Made by a program: the position numbers and the translations under genes. The notes under the pieces are model-generated. The model was not told the origin of the DNA and made no database searches. It was given only the letters and a program-made list of their open reading frames with translations. Of a stretch of DNA of 64,000 bases, positions 1 to 12,859 are shown in pieces; the stretch's first letter is position 1, and every line of letters starts with the position of its first letter. The stretch comes from Alisma plantago-aquatica (taxonomy: Eukaryota; Streptophyta; Magnoliopsida; Alismatales; Alismataceae), in assembly GCA_963693085.1 (NCBI GenBank), contig OY856410.1:563008406-563072405 (forward strand), in the 5' to 3' direction.

Positions 1-184
1 AAGTCTATTTTAAGTTTGAAAATTCTAAAATTTTAACATAGCTTGTTCTCCCATCATTGACAACATGTGTAAATCATTACACCATACAATTTTAAAATTT
101 AAATTAGTCTAAGTAAACTAACAATAAATTCGTAAATCACACAATTAAGAGGAAATAAAGCACTACTAATATAGATAAAGGATT
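1..184. other. Left flank of element A; internal part of older element H
   Basis: This is AT-rich sequence with no coding signal. It lies outside element A's left LTR, and its last five bases (185-189, gtaac) form A's left target-site duplication. By position it joins to 9081 once A is removed, so it probably belongs to the internal region of the old minus-strand element H. The assignment rests only on that reconstruction. Confidence 0.4.
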
Positions 185-189
185 GTAAC

Positions 190-3100
190 TGTCACAAAAC
201 TATTTTTCACCCTCTTCCCACCCCCACTGACTACATAGTTAATTGAAGTAGGGTTTGGGCGCTCATCCGTAGAATTGCACAAATATTTCACACATGCAAT
301 ATATATGTAAAAGTAGTAGCAACAAGATATAACAAGATACCAGATGGGGATAGAGAACCATGTACCCATATATATTCAAAAATATCTCATCAGTGTCATA
401 TATTAGATATTAGAGTCTTGGATACTTATTTTGCAACTAAAAATTTGATTAAAAAAAATATATTAATGCTAAAGCATTAAGTACGCTATGAAAAGACAAG
501 TAAATATAGTTTAATAATACTAAATAAGTTGCTTGGCTAGATCAATATACTAAGCAAGAACAAGAAATAAGGCGAGGAAACTTAATGACAAAACTATATA
601 AATTTGTTTTATGTTTCTTTATACAGTATGTTAACATAAAATATAATCAAACATGGAAAACATAAATCATACAAAGTGTAGAAAAATCAAGTAGATAATT
701 TGACAAACATTCATATGAGCATACATACAAACAAGAAAATATCATAGTAGGGTCAAGAGATTAAGCGTACCTTGTGAGTAGAGTACAAGTTATGTTTCTT
801 GAGTAAGATTCCTAGAGATGATCCAAACCAAGGGGACCTAAAATAGAACAGATATAGAATGGGGTCTTATATCAATAGGGTTTTGATAATCTAAACATCA
901 TTAATGTTATATGTAGGTTCCCTTAGACCCAAGTTTCAAGTAGATCATTCTTGGAACCAAGGTTCCAACAAGCATGTAATTACTCACTATAATCCAAACA
1001 TCAACATTAACCCTTAGGTCTAGGGGAACCATCCACATTAAGAGTGATACTAGATAAACATGATCTATGATTTCAAGGTAGGGAAGTTATCAGATTTAGA
1101 TTATCATCATAGTCTAAGCATGTAAGCTCACATCTAGTCATATTAGATCAATTCCATGCAACAAAGTCATATCCCCAAGTCATAGAAGCATTAAGTAGAC
1201 CGAGTTAGGATGTAGAGCTATATCATGATAATTATACCCATTTTGAATTCATTAAGATATCACAGACAAAATTAGAGTATGATCTAGCAAGGTTAGATCC
1301 CAACAATTAACATATGCATCTAGAACATGTTAGGGGTCCTACATATGTCACATGTAGTCAAAAAAGTACATGAGTGTATTACTTAGGATTTTTGTACCAT
1401 AATCAATAGGAAATAAGGGAGAATTAAGGTGCATGGAGGACATAGAGATATAGTATGCTAGAGTTGTTGATTTAAAGTCTTAATATAGAATTTTAAACAT
1501 TAAAGCATCATTCTTACAAGATTAAAGCCCAATATGTGCATAGACATAAAGTTAGGTCTATATAGTGCACAAGGATAGGTCTTTATGTCATATGAGTCAT
1601 CCATGAAAAAAAGGAACAAGTCCTTTGTCAACCACATCATGAATCATAGTAAGGATTACTAATTTTGAGTTTAAAAAGGTAGCATGATGATAATTTAGGC
1701 CAAAACTTCATATTAGATCCTACATCATGAAAGTGCAAGAAGAGTCATTTTGAGTCAAGATAGACATTAGGGGTACATATAGATGGTTCAACACCAATCA
1801 TGTCTAAAGTGACATGAAATTTCTGATACATAGATGTCATCAACTTTTGGGGGCATTTACATTCAAGTTTGAGCATTTAGTAGCATTAATATCCTCAAAA
1901 GACCTAAAGTAAGAAATTTAGGATAAACAACTGAATTACGAGTGGATTCATGTTTCAAAACTCTTTTTAATGTCTAGACTGTGTTTTTCTGATCAAAATA
2001 GTATATAAATATACTATATTTGGGTATAGGACTGAGAGATACAACATTTTAAAGAAAACCCTAAAAAGGGACATTTGGGCAAGAAAAAGCACCACGTGTT
2101 GGCGGAGGATTGGCCCGTGTAGGCCAGACCTTTAATCACACGTCCTTGTGTGTCCAGCCTCATGGTGAGTGGTGATTGCAAGCTTTGTTGTGTGTCTATA
2201 GGTGTTTGGGTGCATTGGTAGTGATCGAGCGTGAACCGCGATGATAAACTAGCGGTCGGGTAGTGCGTCACCATGCAGGCAAAAGGAACCAAGCCCGATA
2301 TGTTGCGTGCCACACTGGGGTTCATGGGGCATCACCTAGCTAGCAGAGTGAGTGTGAAACAAGAGAGGAGAGTGGACTGGGTTTTAGGGGGGCTTTGATC
2401 TGAGCCATTATCTCTAGGGGGCATCTCACGAGTCGAAGATCAGATGACTGCAACTACCCGGCCTTCCCTCTCCTTCTTCTTATGTGAACATGGAGCATAC
2501 ATAGGTAGGGTCACTAGATCAAGGGGAAAGCAACCCTAGAGGGCATCACAGGACTCCCAAGGATGGCATCCACCCTCTCCATGCTCCCTAGGACCTGAGA
2601 GGGACCATAATCATGACCATTGAGCATTTGGGTGAGAATGCCCAATCCATGGTTGCCGCAGTGCCACTGTGCATGGTGAAAGAAGAAAGGGAGGAAAGGC
2701 TAACCTAGAAGATGTGAAAACCATGAGAATGAGAGGGGAAAGAAAGAGGGAACAATGAGGAAGGGATATGTTTAATCAATTTTACAAGAAGGGGTGAGAA
2801 CAAGGGAGATTTATAGAGAGAAAAGTGGTGTTAGGTGGCGCCAACGTCACGTGCGGTGGCCCAAGTATAGAGGTTGGGGGAGACCTCTTCACTGTTGGAT
2901 CCTTGGTGGAGATCCATGGGCATGGATCTGAGGGTCAAGATTAGCCTCAAATAGACACAAGTCGATCTGCACATTCCAATTGGGCCACACGCTCACATTT
3001 GGCCCAATTAGGGTCAAAACATATAAATTCGATTAAAATAAAAGCAATTCGAACCAAAATATTCATTGGTCCATAAGTTGGGCTCTCGATATCCGATCAG

Positions 3101-3415
3101 GGTGATTTTTGTACTGTTGGAAAGATAATGCCATATCTATAAATTGCATTCACTTTATAGTAAGAATAGTTCACTAAAGATATTCAATTTTTGTTTCAAG
3201 TTGAGGATACATGATAAGCATGCCACTTAGTTCAAGAACTCAAATTTGAGTCATAAATAGGTAGAAAATGATATCAAATCAAATGCAACTTATCCATTGA
3301 GCATAAAATGACTTGAAGTCATAGAATTGAGGGTGGGAAGGTTATTTCTTATATTTGAGCAACTAATGGGTCAAGATGGCAATTAATTGAATAATGAGAA
3401 ATTTAGGTTGTCACA
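190..3415 (-). repeat. Element A 3' LTR
   Basis: Read on the minus strand this copy starts TGTGACAACC and ends GTGACA. It aligns over its full length with 5852-9075. A GC-richer, gene-like stretch lies at about 2050-2950, with a minus-strand TATA-like box CTATAAATC at 2807-2816. Reading frames in the GC-rich part are short and not shared in frame with the other copy, so I treat them as chance. Confidence 0.87.
2807..2816 (-). promoter_or_regulatory. TATA-like box in element A 3' LTR
   Basis: The minus strand reads CTATAAATCTC, in the position expected for the U3/R boundary of an LTR promoter about 600 bp from the LTR start. The matching position in the other LTR (about 8465-8475) reads CTACCAATC, so the box is lost there. 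Confidence 0.45.
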
Positions 3416-4307
3416 TCCTCCACACCTTAAAACAAATTTTGTCCCCAAAATCAAATCAACCCATTGGTCAAGATTGAAATTTCATATTCCATGTCATGAT
3501 TACTTGGCATTTCTTCAACATCAATATATCTTAAAATTGAGCAATTGAGCATCATGGTCAAGGTAAAGTCACCTTGATTGTCAAATTGGGGAGATCATTT
3601 CATAAATCCCAAATGTTAGAGAGATGATTCAATAGATCAAAAATTTTGAGAGATCACATATTTTGGTCAAACAAACAAAGATCTCAAATCAAGAGTAGGA
3701 ATGACTTTCATTTCTAACATTTAGTTTTCTATGCCCTTCAGTATCCCAAGTGGGGTTATGCATCCATGATTGATATTTCATGCTTCAATAATTTGAGACA
3801 AATGGAAATTTTTTAATATCATGATTTTGTACTCAAAATCACTAGAGGGTCCCACCCTAGTCCATATGAGGTATGAATCCTAAGTCATAAATCGAGCATG
3901 TAAACATAATCATCATTTTCCATTTTGAGATTTGGGAATATGAAAGTCTTAAATCATATATCAAAGGTGATATTAAGATCTAAATATGGTGATCATATCG
4001 AGTCAAAACAAGATGAATATTCACGAGTCACACTCTCATAAATTAGTATTAAGGGAAAATTTTTGGACATAAAAGTCATATGTGCAAAAATTTCAAAGAT
4101 AGGGTTTATATCCCTATTCATATCTTAGGAGTGACTTAGGCATCTACCTTTACAAAGGTTTTATTGAAATTTCATACACATTTTCTTGAGGTTTCTCTAA
4201 TAATAGATCGAGCACCTTATTTTCTTTATAATTCTTTAACTCATATTTTCTCGATATCTTAGGGTAAACATTGTTTACTTTATATTTCTACATCGGGCTC
4301 ATGTGTC

Positions 4308-4690
4308 CTTTGCTCTTGGGATTGGTCTTCTTGGTGACCTTCCCTCCTAGGTTTGGTCTTCGTGATGGCCTTCCCTCTTGGGCTTGGCCTCTTGGTGACC
4401 TTCCCTCCTTGACTTGGTCTTCATGGTGGCCTTCCCTCCTAGTCTTGGCCCCTTGGTGACCTTCCCTCCTTTACTTGGTCTTCATGGTGGCCTTCCCTCC
4501 TGGGCTTGACCCCTTGGTGACCTTCCATCATGGTCCCAGTCTTCAAGGTGGCCTTCCCTCCTAGGTTTGGCTTGTCAATGAATTTCCCTCTTGGGCTTGG
4601 TCTTCATGGTTTCCTTCCCTCCTAGGCTTGGTCTTCATGGTTACCTTTCCTCCTGAGCTTGGCCTCTTAGTGAGCTTCTCTCCTAAGCTT
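4308..4690 (-). repeat. Minisatellite, about 31-bp unit, in element A interior
   Basis: About a dozen diverged copies of a unit with plus-strand core cttggtcttcatggtggc followed by cttccctcct lie head to tail. Two variants roughly alternate: 'gtcttcatggtggc' and 'cccttggtgac'. That suggests a higher-order unit of about 62 bp made by dimer duplication. It is GC-richer than its surroundings. Confidence 0.85.
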
Positions 4691-5837
4691 GGTCACATAA
4701 TGTCAGTCACTTCCTCGATGACTTTTCCTTATGTCTCTTAGATATGGCAAAATCGGGTTCAAAGAATTCTACTCCACATATATCTTTTCATGCTTTGTAC
4801 ACTTAATCCTTCAAACTTTGGGTAACACTCAAGGTTACATCAATTCTTAATCTGATGTGTTACCTCATCCATCTAGGGAAGGTCCTACCCTAGGGTGCCT
4901 TCTTGGCTTACAAGAGGAGGTTAGGCCTTCTAGCCACAACCTGACACCACATGTCTAGGGTTATGCCTCCCCCATATGACTTTTTCCCATTATTGGTTTG
5001 ACCCACCCCAGGTTGGAATATCACCCCTAAGAGTGAGTTGAGGGTCTAGCCCATTCTTCTATAGATCAAGGAATGTATTTTATTTTGGGAATCAGGGATT
5101 CAAATTGGGAGTTCAAGAATTTGAGAATGTCAGGGCAAGAGTGGCATCCATGTCCATCATGTTTATTTGAAATTAAACTTACAAAGAGGCATAGAAGTCG
5201 ATTGGGAAATGCCTCACGTATCCAAATCCTCACATTGTGACCAAGGGGTCCAAAGGCATAGTCATATCAAGTATGGACATAATATATAAATCAATATGGA
5301 GAGATTTCCATTTGAGGTTTGATCAAAATAGGGACAACACATGTTTAGTCAATAGGGACCTCATCAAAGGTGAGGTATCAAACATTAGTTCCACCTTATT
5401 TCACCATATGAATATTTTATCTCAAACATAGAAAGTACTTATATCCAATTTGGTAATGCTAGGTTTGCATGAATTTTACACATGATTACTTCACTTGCAA
5501 AAGTTCTTTCATTGATCTCAATAGGGTTTTTCAAGCTAATGTCAAATCATGGCATTAACGTCTTAACAAACTTTCATGATTTTTATTGAAAATTTAGTTT
5601 TTTCCCATGTATACACTACCCATAATTGAGAAATCATATGATTATTAATCATGAGGGAAGAATCACAATAGAAGATGAAAAGACTAACTAATCATCATCT
5701 ACTTAGGTGTCTCAGGTGGTCAGTAAAGAAGAGATGAGATGCTAGAATACTCTCTAAACTTTAAGGAAAGGATTTTAGCCCTCCCTGGGTTCTTTAGATG
5801 TGTTATTCATAACCATATTTAGAGGCATCTATGTTTG

Positions 5838-5850
5838 TATCTGATACCAT
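5838..5850 (-). other. Primer-binding site of element A
   Basis: The plus strand reads ctgatacca two bases before the LTR edge; on the minus strand this is TGGTATCAG, complementary to the 3' end of plant initiator Met-tRNA. It fixes the element's orientation and makes the right-hand LTR the 5' LTR. Confidence 0.85.
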
Positions 5851-5851
5851 T

Positions 5852-8800
5852 TGTCATAAAACTATTTGTTACCCTCTTTCTACTCCCACTGACTATAGAG
5901 TCAGTGATAGTAGGGTTTGGGCGCCCGTCCATAGAATGGCACACATATTTCACACAAGAAATATATATGTAAAAACAGTAACAACAAGATATAACAAGAT
6001 GCTAGAAGGGGATAGAGAGGTGTATACCCATTTATATTCAAACATATCCCATTGGTGTCTTATTTCAGATCTTAGAGTCTTGAGTGCAGTTGATCCTCAT
6101 TTTGCAAAAAAAAAACATATTAATGCTAAATAATTTAGTATGCTATGAAAAGTCATGTAAACAACATTTAATAATACTAAATAAGTTTCTTGGCTAAATC
6201 AAAGTACTAAACAAGAACAAGAAACAAGACGAGGAAACTTAACGACAAAAACTATACAAAGCCATTTTTAGGTTTCTTTATCCATTACATTAACATACAT
6301 TATAATCAAACATGGAAAATAGAAATCGTGCAAAATGTAGAAAAATAAAGTAACTAACTATCCAAGCATTTATACGAGCATACATAAAAATAATAAAATA
6401 TCATAGTAGGGCCAATAGATTAGGCGTACATTGTGAGTAGAGTACAAGTTATGTTTCTTGAGTAAGATTCCTAGAGATGATCCAAACCAAGGGGGACTAA
6501 TATAGAAACAATATTAAATGGGGTCTTAGATCAATAGGGTTTTGATAATCTAAACATCATTAATGTTATATGAAGGTTCCCTTAGACCTATGTTTCAAGA
6601 AGCTCATTCTTAGATCTAAGGTTCTAACATGCATGTAACTACTCACTATAATCCAAGCATCAACCTTAACCATTAGGTCTAGGTGAACAATCCACATTAA
6701 GAGTGATATTAGATAAACATGATCTCTAATTTAGAGGTAGGAAGTTATGACATTTTAGATTATCATCATAGTCTAAGGATGTAAGCTCGCATCTAGTCAT
6801 ATTAGATCAATTCAATGTAACATAGTCATATCTCCAAGTCATAGAAGCATTAAGTAGATCAAGTTAGGATGTAGATATATAGCATGATAATTCTACTAAT
6901 TTGAAGTCATTAAGATATCATGGAAAACATTAGAGTATGATCTAGCGATGTTAGATCCCAACAATCAACACATCCATCTAGAACATGTTAGGGGTCTTAC
7001 ATGTGTCATGTAGTCAAAAGAGTACATGAGTGTATTACATGGGATTTTGTACCACAAGTCATAGGACATAAGGGAACATTAAGGTGCATGGAGGACTTAG
7101 AGATATAATATGATAGAGCTACTCATTTAAAGTCTTAAGATAGAATTGTAAACATTAAAGCATCATTCTTGCATGATTAAAGTCCAATATGCGCATAGAA
7201 ATAAAGTTAGGTCTATATAGTGAAACATGATAGGTATTTATGTCATATGAGTCATCCATGAAAAAAAGGAATAAGTCCTTGGTCAACCACGTCATGAATC
7301 ATAGTAAAGATTACTGATTTTGAGTTTTAAAAGTTAACATGATTATAATTTAGGCCAAGACTTCATATTAGATCAAGTTACATTAGGAAAGTGAAAGAAG
7401 AGTCATTTTGAGTCAAGATAGAAATTAGGGATACATATAGATGGTTCAACACCAATAACATCTAAAGTGATATGAAGTTTCTGATATATAGATGTCATCA
7501 ACTTTTGGGGCATTTAAATTCAAGTTTGAGCATTTAGTAGCATTAATATCCTTAAAAGACCTAAAGCAAGAAGTTTAGGAGAAACAACTAAAATAATAGT
7601 GGGTTTAGGTTGAAAAACAATTTTTAGTATATAGATTTCGTTTTCTTGATAAAAATAGTATATAAATATTCTATATTTGGGTATAGGACTCGAGAGATAC
7701 AACGTCTTAAACAAAAACCCTAAAAAGGGGTATTTGGGCAAGAAAAAACACCACGTGTTGCGGTGGATTGACCCGCATAAATCAGACCCATGACCACACG
7801 TCCTTATGTATACATCCTCATGGTGAGAGGTGATCATGAGTATCTTTGTTCATTTGGAGACATCAATACTTGTCACTAGAGATTAGGCATGAGCCACAGT
7901 GATAACTAGCGACCGGGTAGTGTGTTGCCACATGGGAAAAGGAGCGCGGGCCCGGTACGTTGCGTGTCACGACGGGGTTCGTGGGGCGTTGCATGGATGG
8001 AATAGAGAGCATGAGATAAGAGAGGAGAATGATGTGTGTTTGGGGGGAGAGCTTTGATCTGAGTTGTCTGTTCTAGGGGGCGCCTCACGAGCTGAAGATC
8101 AGATGACTACTGCTACCTGACCTTCCTTCTCTTTCTTCTTACGTGAATGCGGAGCAGACACCGACGGGGTCACTAGAGTAAGGGGAAGGTGAATGCTAGA
8201 TAATGTCACAGGCCTCCCAAGGATGTCGTGCACCCTCACTACACTCCTGCAAACTTGAGAGGGACCATAATCATGACCATCAAGCATCAGGGTGAGAGCG
8301 CCCAATCCATGGCTATCACGGCACCACTGGGCATGATGAAAGAAGAAAGGGAGGAAAGGGGAACCTATAAGATGCGAGAACCATGCAAATGAGAGGATAA
8401 AGAAAGAGGGAACAATGAGGAAGGTATAGGTTTCATAGATTTCTAAGAAGGGGCAAGAACGATGGGGATTGGTAGAGAGAAAAGTGGTGTTAGGTGGCAT
8501 CGACGTCATGTGCGCTGGCTCAAGTACGGAGGTCGGGGTGACCTCCGAGCTGTTGGATCCTAGGTGGAAATCTGTGGGCATGGATCTGGGGTTGAGATTA
8601 GCCCCAAACAAACACAAGCCAAGGCACACATTCAAATTGGACTGCACACTCACATTTGGCCTAATTAGGGTCAAAACATATAAATTCAATTTAAACAAAA
8701 GTAATTCGACCCCAAATCTTCATTGGTCCATACATTGGGATTTGGATATGTGATTAAGGTGATTTTTTGTGTTGTTGGAAAGATAATTGTGATCTCTATA

Positions 8801-9075
8801 AAATGGCATTCACTTTATAGAAATAAGAGTTCATTAACGATATTCAATTTTGGTTTTAAGTTGTGAATACATGATAAGCAAGACACTTAGTTCAAGAACT
8901 CAAATTTGAGTCATAAATAGGCACAAAGTGACACTAAATCAAATACAACTTGTGCATTGTGTGTAAAATGACTCAAAGTCATATAATTTAGGGTGGGAGG
9001 GTTATTGCTTATATTTGAGCAACTAATGGGTCAATATGTGAATGAATTGAATAACGAGAAAATTGGGTTGTCTTA
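5852..9075 (-). repeat. Element A 5' LTR
   Basis: This is the full-length partner of 190-3415. Its promoter-side GC-rich part is at about 7740-8650. The TATA-like box present in the partner is mutated here, so this LTR, the one that would drive the element, is probably inactive. The longest open stretch (minus strand 8099-8698, 199 codons) lies wholly inside the LTR, is not kept open in the partner copy and matches no family I know. Confidence 0.87.
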
Positions 9076-9080
9076 GTGAC

Positions 9081-10726
9081 CTTAAAATAATGTTGATCCC
9101 AAGCATCTCAAGTGATTTTTGATCCACTTGTACTCAATGTTCAAAAAAATATAAAAGATGAGATGGACATACTTCCATCTTATTGTGAAGCCCAAAAGTG
9201 ATCTATCCAACAAAAAATTATGTTATATATCATCTACTAGTATATAATAAGTAATAATTACTGATAGAGTTGGGAAAAACATCTAACACCCAAATTCTTC
9301 AATATAGAACAAATATGGGGTAATTAAATAGAATGAAACATCTTTTGTAGTGGTCATGTATTAAACCACCACATCCTATAGATTAAAAAATAGACTCAAC
9401 CTATAGCTTGAGGATGAACTTTATTTTTACTATGAGTGGATGGTAAAGAGGATCCATCATATGATTCTTGTCCTTATCCTATGCTGATACTTTATTGCTA
9501 AGATGGTTATAATTCCTTCAATACCATTTAATGCCCTTTGTTGTAACTATGAATAATTACTTATCAAATGATAAAAGTTCCAACTCTAATGTCACAATCT
9601 ATTCTCAAACCTACATGGATATTGATAATTTTAGTCACATATAGCCCACTTGTAGACCTAGGCTATAGCTAGTCTAGAAATGGAAATTGATCTCATTCTA
9701 GTCGATCTTGCAAGTGGCTTATGATGTTATTTTCCTCTACCCATTGTATAAGTCATCTTCCACCTTGACTCTGACATTGTCATGCTCTATTTATACATGG
9801 TATAACAATTTGTCTTCCAATAATTATTGTTTGATTTTTGTGTTTAGGACCCGGTATCTGGCGAGGCAAACTCGTACTATTTTTATATAACATTCTCATC
9901 CTTCATGCCTACTCAATGAAGGTTGAAAATTTATCACATGACTGAAGAGTGGGTGTCAAATGACTTGTATACATATTAATTCCTTCATCAAGCTAGTGTA
10001 TCTTCTGATCATAGGTTAGGGAAAGTTATGGACGATGAGCATGGATTCATATTCATTCACCCACAAACCCTCTAATCTGCTCATATTCTCCCTTAGACAT
10101 GATTGCAAGAAATATGTGCTCCTTAATTACTATTTAAGTTCTTAGGATATAATCTACTCTTCATCCCTCTTTGCTTCCTCCATGGCCAAATAGTGTTGGA
10201 CACTCCCTTTTAATAGGTATATTTTGTGCCACATAATCCCTCCCTTAGGGATCTCTAGAATACAAAATGACATATTCAATTTTATTAAGCAGAGATAGAC
10301 ATGTACATGATCCATAGTGTCGATATAATCAATAGTGCCATCCCTTCATATATGTTCACATGTTTTACCCATGACACATTCTTGTTTTGTTTGTGGAAGT
10401 GGTAATAGATTTTTCTTCAAGGCATCCTATTCGTTACTCACCCCCAAGTAGTAATCAATATCCCGTACAAAGCCTGCATTATTGGGTCACTGAGGCCATT
10501 AGGAAGTATTGGAGTTTTGTAGAGATTTCTCTACCAAAACAATCTTTTAAGCTTAAGACTTATTTGGTAACCATATTGTTGCTTTTCACTTGATGGTAAC
10601 CAATACATGTCGTTTACTTGTTCTTTCTGATGCTCCACATAACTACAAAATCATGAATGGTAAAAATGAACAATGAGATGACATCCTAGGTCCATGTAGA
10701 CTAAAATAAACATGTCTTTGATACCA
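9081..10726 (-). other. Internal region of old element H, degraded
   Basis: About 1.6 kb of AT-rich sequence without a usable reading frame on either strand. Its right edge is a primer-binding-site-like sequence next to an LTR-like edge (10715-10727), which places it as the 5' internal part of a minus-strand element. No gag motif is recognisable. Confidence 0.45.
10715..10726 (-). other. Primer-binding site of element H
   Basis: The plus strand reads tctttgatacca directly before TGTATCACCC. The minus strand gives TGGTATCAAAGA, matching the 3' end of initiator Met-tRNA, immediately after an LTR ending GATACA. This one short motif pair is the main evidence for element H. Confidence 0.55.
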
Positions 10727-10798
10727 TGTATCACCCTATCCTAGGATCAAGATGAATGAAATCTAGGTTTGAGGAACCATATTAAACAAAGTGATACC
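10727..10798 (-). repeat. Element H 5' LTR, left piece (cut by element D)
   Basis: The sequence begins TGTATCACCC at the PBS and is broken after 72 bp by element D, whose duplication atacc occupies 10794-10798. It should resume at 58737. The partner LTR is outside the window, so the call cannot be checked by alignment here. Confidence 0.45.
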
Positions 10799-12610
10799 TG
10801 ATGTATGTATATTCATTCACTTTCAACCACATCTTTTATAGTCCTTCATAGGAGTTTATTTCACTTTTGCCAATCTTTTAGAAGTAAAATGCAATTTCTC
10901 ACTTCCTTATCACTAATGCAAAATCCATCATACTTCACTCATATTTTGTAGGTTCTACCTTCACTCATATTTGAGAATCAAGAACCTAATTAAAATGTCT
11001 AGAAATCAAGAACCTAAGACTTCAAGAGCAAAATTTTCACCATCTCATTACATGAACCGATCGGCTCATTCTCTAAAATGGTCATTTCATCTATGAAGAA
11101 TGTCGCGCCTCAAAGCCATATGGCCGTTTCACTCCTTAGTTTCACTCTTCCACACTGGATATTCAGTAGTCAAAATGGGTGTACCATTCTTCCCAACCTC
11201 TCGTCTTAGCATCCCAACTGAGCATTTCAAATCTTCCAAATGGACGGATCAAGTTGTTTAATGACCAAGTCATGGTCAAACAATGCCACCACTCCAACTC
11301 TAAGGTTTTGAACTACTCCCTGGTCCCTCACCTCTTTAGACCTGAATCGATCAATTCAGGATGAACTTGTTAATTTATAGTTTTCTATATGACTTCTTTA
11401 GTTGCCTCCAACATTCCTTTTTCCTCTCTGCCCTTTAGGTTTTCCTCTCCCTCCTTCCCTATAAAAAAAGTGGGGACTCTACAGGAAAGGGGATCTGAGT
11501 TTTTGTACTTGCACTTTAAATTTCAACACCTTGTTATTTCATTCTTGGATCTTGTACTCCTATTCTTCAATAAAGATTTCTAACTCTTTCCCATTATTTC
11601 TTGTTCTTCTTGTTGGGAGCAAGGAATTAAGAGGGGCAACCATTTCATAATCACTAGACAAAATCCTTTTGGATTCTTCTTCTTGTAGTCTATGGCTTTC
11701 TCTCTTCCTTATGTTGTTCTTTCTTTAACTTCCATAGACCATGAGTAGTTTCCTATATTGAAGCATGGGGAGTAGCCCCATAGTCATAGTTAACTAGATC
11801 TAATTCTATATGATAATACTTGTTAGATGGTTTTGTTTTGATTTTTTCTAACTTAAATGACTTGATCTCTTATTTTTCGAATGTTAGACTTGGGTGATGA
11901 GATTGCAGACCCCAAGACTCAAAACAACCAAATAAATTCAGAAAGATCTCGATGAGATCTTGAAAGGATCTTTTGTTGGTGTTCGGTAAAAGATATATAA
12001 ACACCAAAACCAATGGTTTATAGAGAGATTGGCATTTGTAAATGCATTTGAGGATGTTTTTGCATAACTTCATCTAACTTGTTTTATTTCCATAGATTCC
12101 ACCGATCTAGTTTTACTCAAGAAATGGTGGTAAAGCCCATAACCCCAATATCTTTTATCATAAATTCAATCTTGTTTCTCAATCACTTGTTTGTCAATCG
12201 CTCATGTCTTTACTTGCAACATAATCTTGTTCATAGATAATATTTTCTTATTTGTTCTTAGCATAACTCTCTTTTTACTTGTTCTTAGCATAACTCTTTC
12301 CTTTATTTGTTCTTAGTGTAACATTTATTTCCTTGTTGTTAGTATAATATTTTTATTTCTTATCCTAGTATAATCAACCATCAACCAACGAATCTTTACT
12401 TGCATGTTTCAATAATTGTTCAAAGTAATTTGGTTCTAAATTCAATCATAATCACGTTGTCCTATGGGATCAACCCTCTTTATACTAATAAAATAACCTT
12501 AATTGGTTGTTTGACATTAATAAGAGGTTAACCTATAGGACTAATTAATAAGAGGTTAATCTATAGGACTAACACCCATAGTGAATTGTTGTGTCGAATG
12601 ACACAAATCA
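10799..12610 (+). repeat. Element D 5' LTR
   Basis: This 1812-bp repeat starts TGATGTATG and ends AAATCA just before the PBS. It aligns with 56974-58731 throughout, with many substitutions and small indels, consistent with an old insertion. Near its end it contains several short 'ttgttcttagtataac' tandem variants (about 12225-12350) that also occur in the partner. Confidence 0.88.
12225..12350 (+). repeat. Short tandem repeat in D 5' LTR
   Basis: Four to five diverged copies of about 25-28 bp with core 'cttgttcttagcataac', matched by a similar set in the 3' LTR near 58405-58500. It was present before the LTRs diverged. Confidence 0.6.
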
Positions 12611-12613
12611 ATT

Positions 12614-12632
12614 TTAACGTTGTTGTAGGGGA
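12614..12632 (+). other. Primer-binding site of element D
   Basis: The sequence taacgttgttgtagggga lies four bases after the LTR end. It is a mutated form of the tggcgccgttgccgggga site typical of Athila/Tat elements. The mismatches fit C-to-T decay of methylated DNA. Confidence 0.7.
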
Positions 12633-12802
12633 CAACATATTGTTTTTTTTAACCCCAAAATAGTTTGAAAAAAACTTTTTTTATCTACCATCTAATTCTA
12701 GTTCCCAGAAGTTCTACTTCTCCTTCTACTAAGTTTCCATTCCATCAGTCCATTTTTTCTACAACTACTATTAACTATTCATTATAGCCATGCATGTGAC
12801 AC

Positions 12803-12859
12803 TTGCTAAATGTTGATTCTGTGCCTCCAATTTTTGACCCAGAAATAGAAAGAACTTTT
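12803..12859 (+). pseudogene. D gag, N-terminal piece (cut by F)
   Basis: An open stretch of 19 codons ends in FDPEIERTF, which resembles the conserved N-terminal 'DPEIERT' segment of Athila gag. The frame stops exactly at the LTR of element F and the downstream gag resumes after 24086. No start codon can be assigned with confidence because the upstream frame contains a stop. Confidence 0.65.

Larger units (their letters stand above)
3416..5851 (-). other. Element A internal region, no coding capacity
   Basis: This 2.4-kb interior lies between the PPT (3416-3445; minus strand gacaaaatttgttttaagg followed by a purine-rich run) and the primer-binding site at 5838-5850. All frames are broken at short intervals on both strands. 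The only ordered feature is the minisatellite at about 4308-4690. The length and lack of gag/pol fit a large retrotransposon derivative. Beyond the gypsy-like PPT I see no residual protein domain. Confidence 0.7.
190..9075 (-). mobile_element. Element A: non-autonomous Ty3/gypsy-type element with 3.2-kb LTRs
   Basis: Two direct repeats, 190-3415 (3226 bp) and 5852-9075 (3224 bp), begin TGTCA on the plus strand; the left one ends in CA, while the right one ends TA where the CA terminus has decayed. They flank a 2.4-kb internal region. Direct duplications gtaac (185-189) and gtgac (9076-9080), 4 of 5 matching, mark the insertion. The minus orientation follows from the primer-binding site just left of the right-hand LTR and from a polypurine tract, read on the minus strand, beside the left-hand LTR (3416-3445). 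No gag or pol reading frame remains, so this fits the LARD class (long LTRs, non-coding interior) mobilised by enzymes from another element. Visible substitutions between the LTRs indicate an old insertion. Confidence 0.88.

Noticed and set aside
8099..8698. 199-codon minus-strand frame
   Set aside because: It lies inside an LTR, is not conserved in the partner LTR and has low-complexity composition without a domain.
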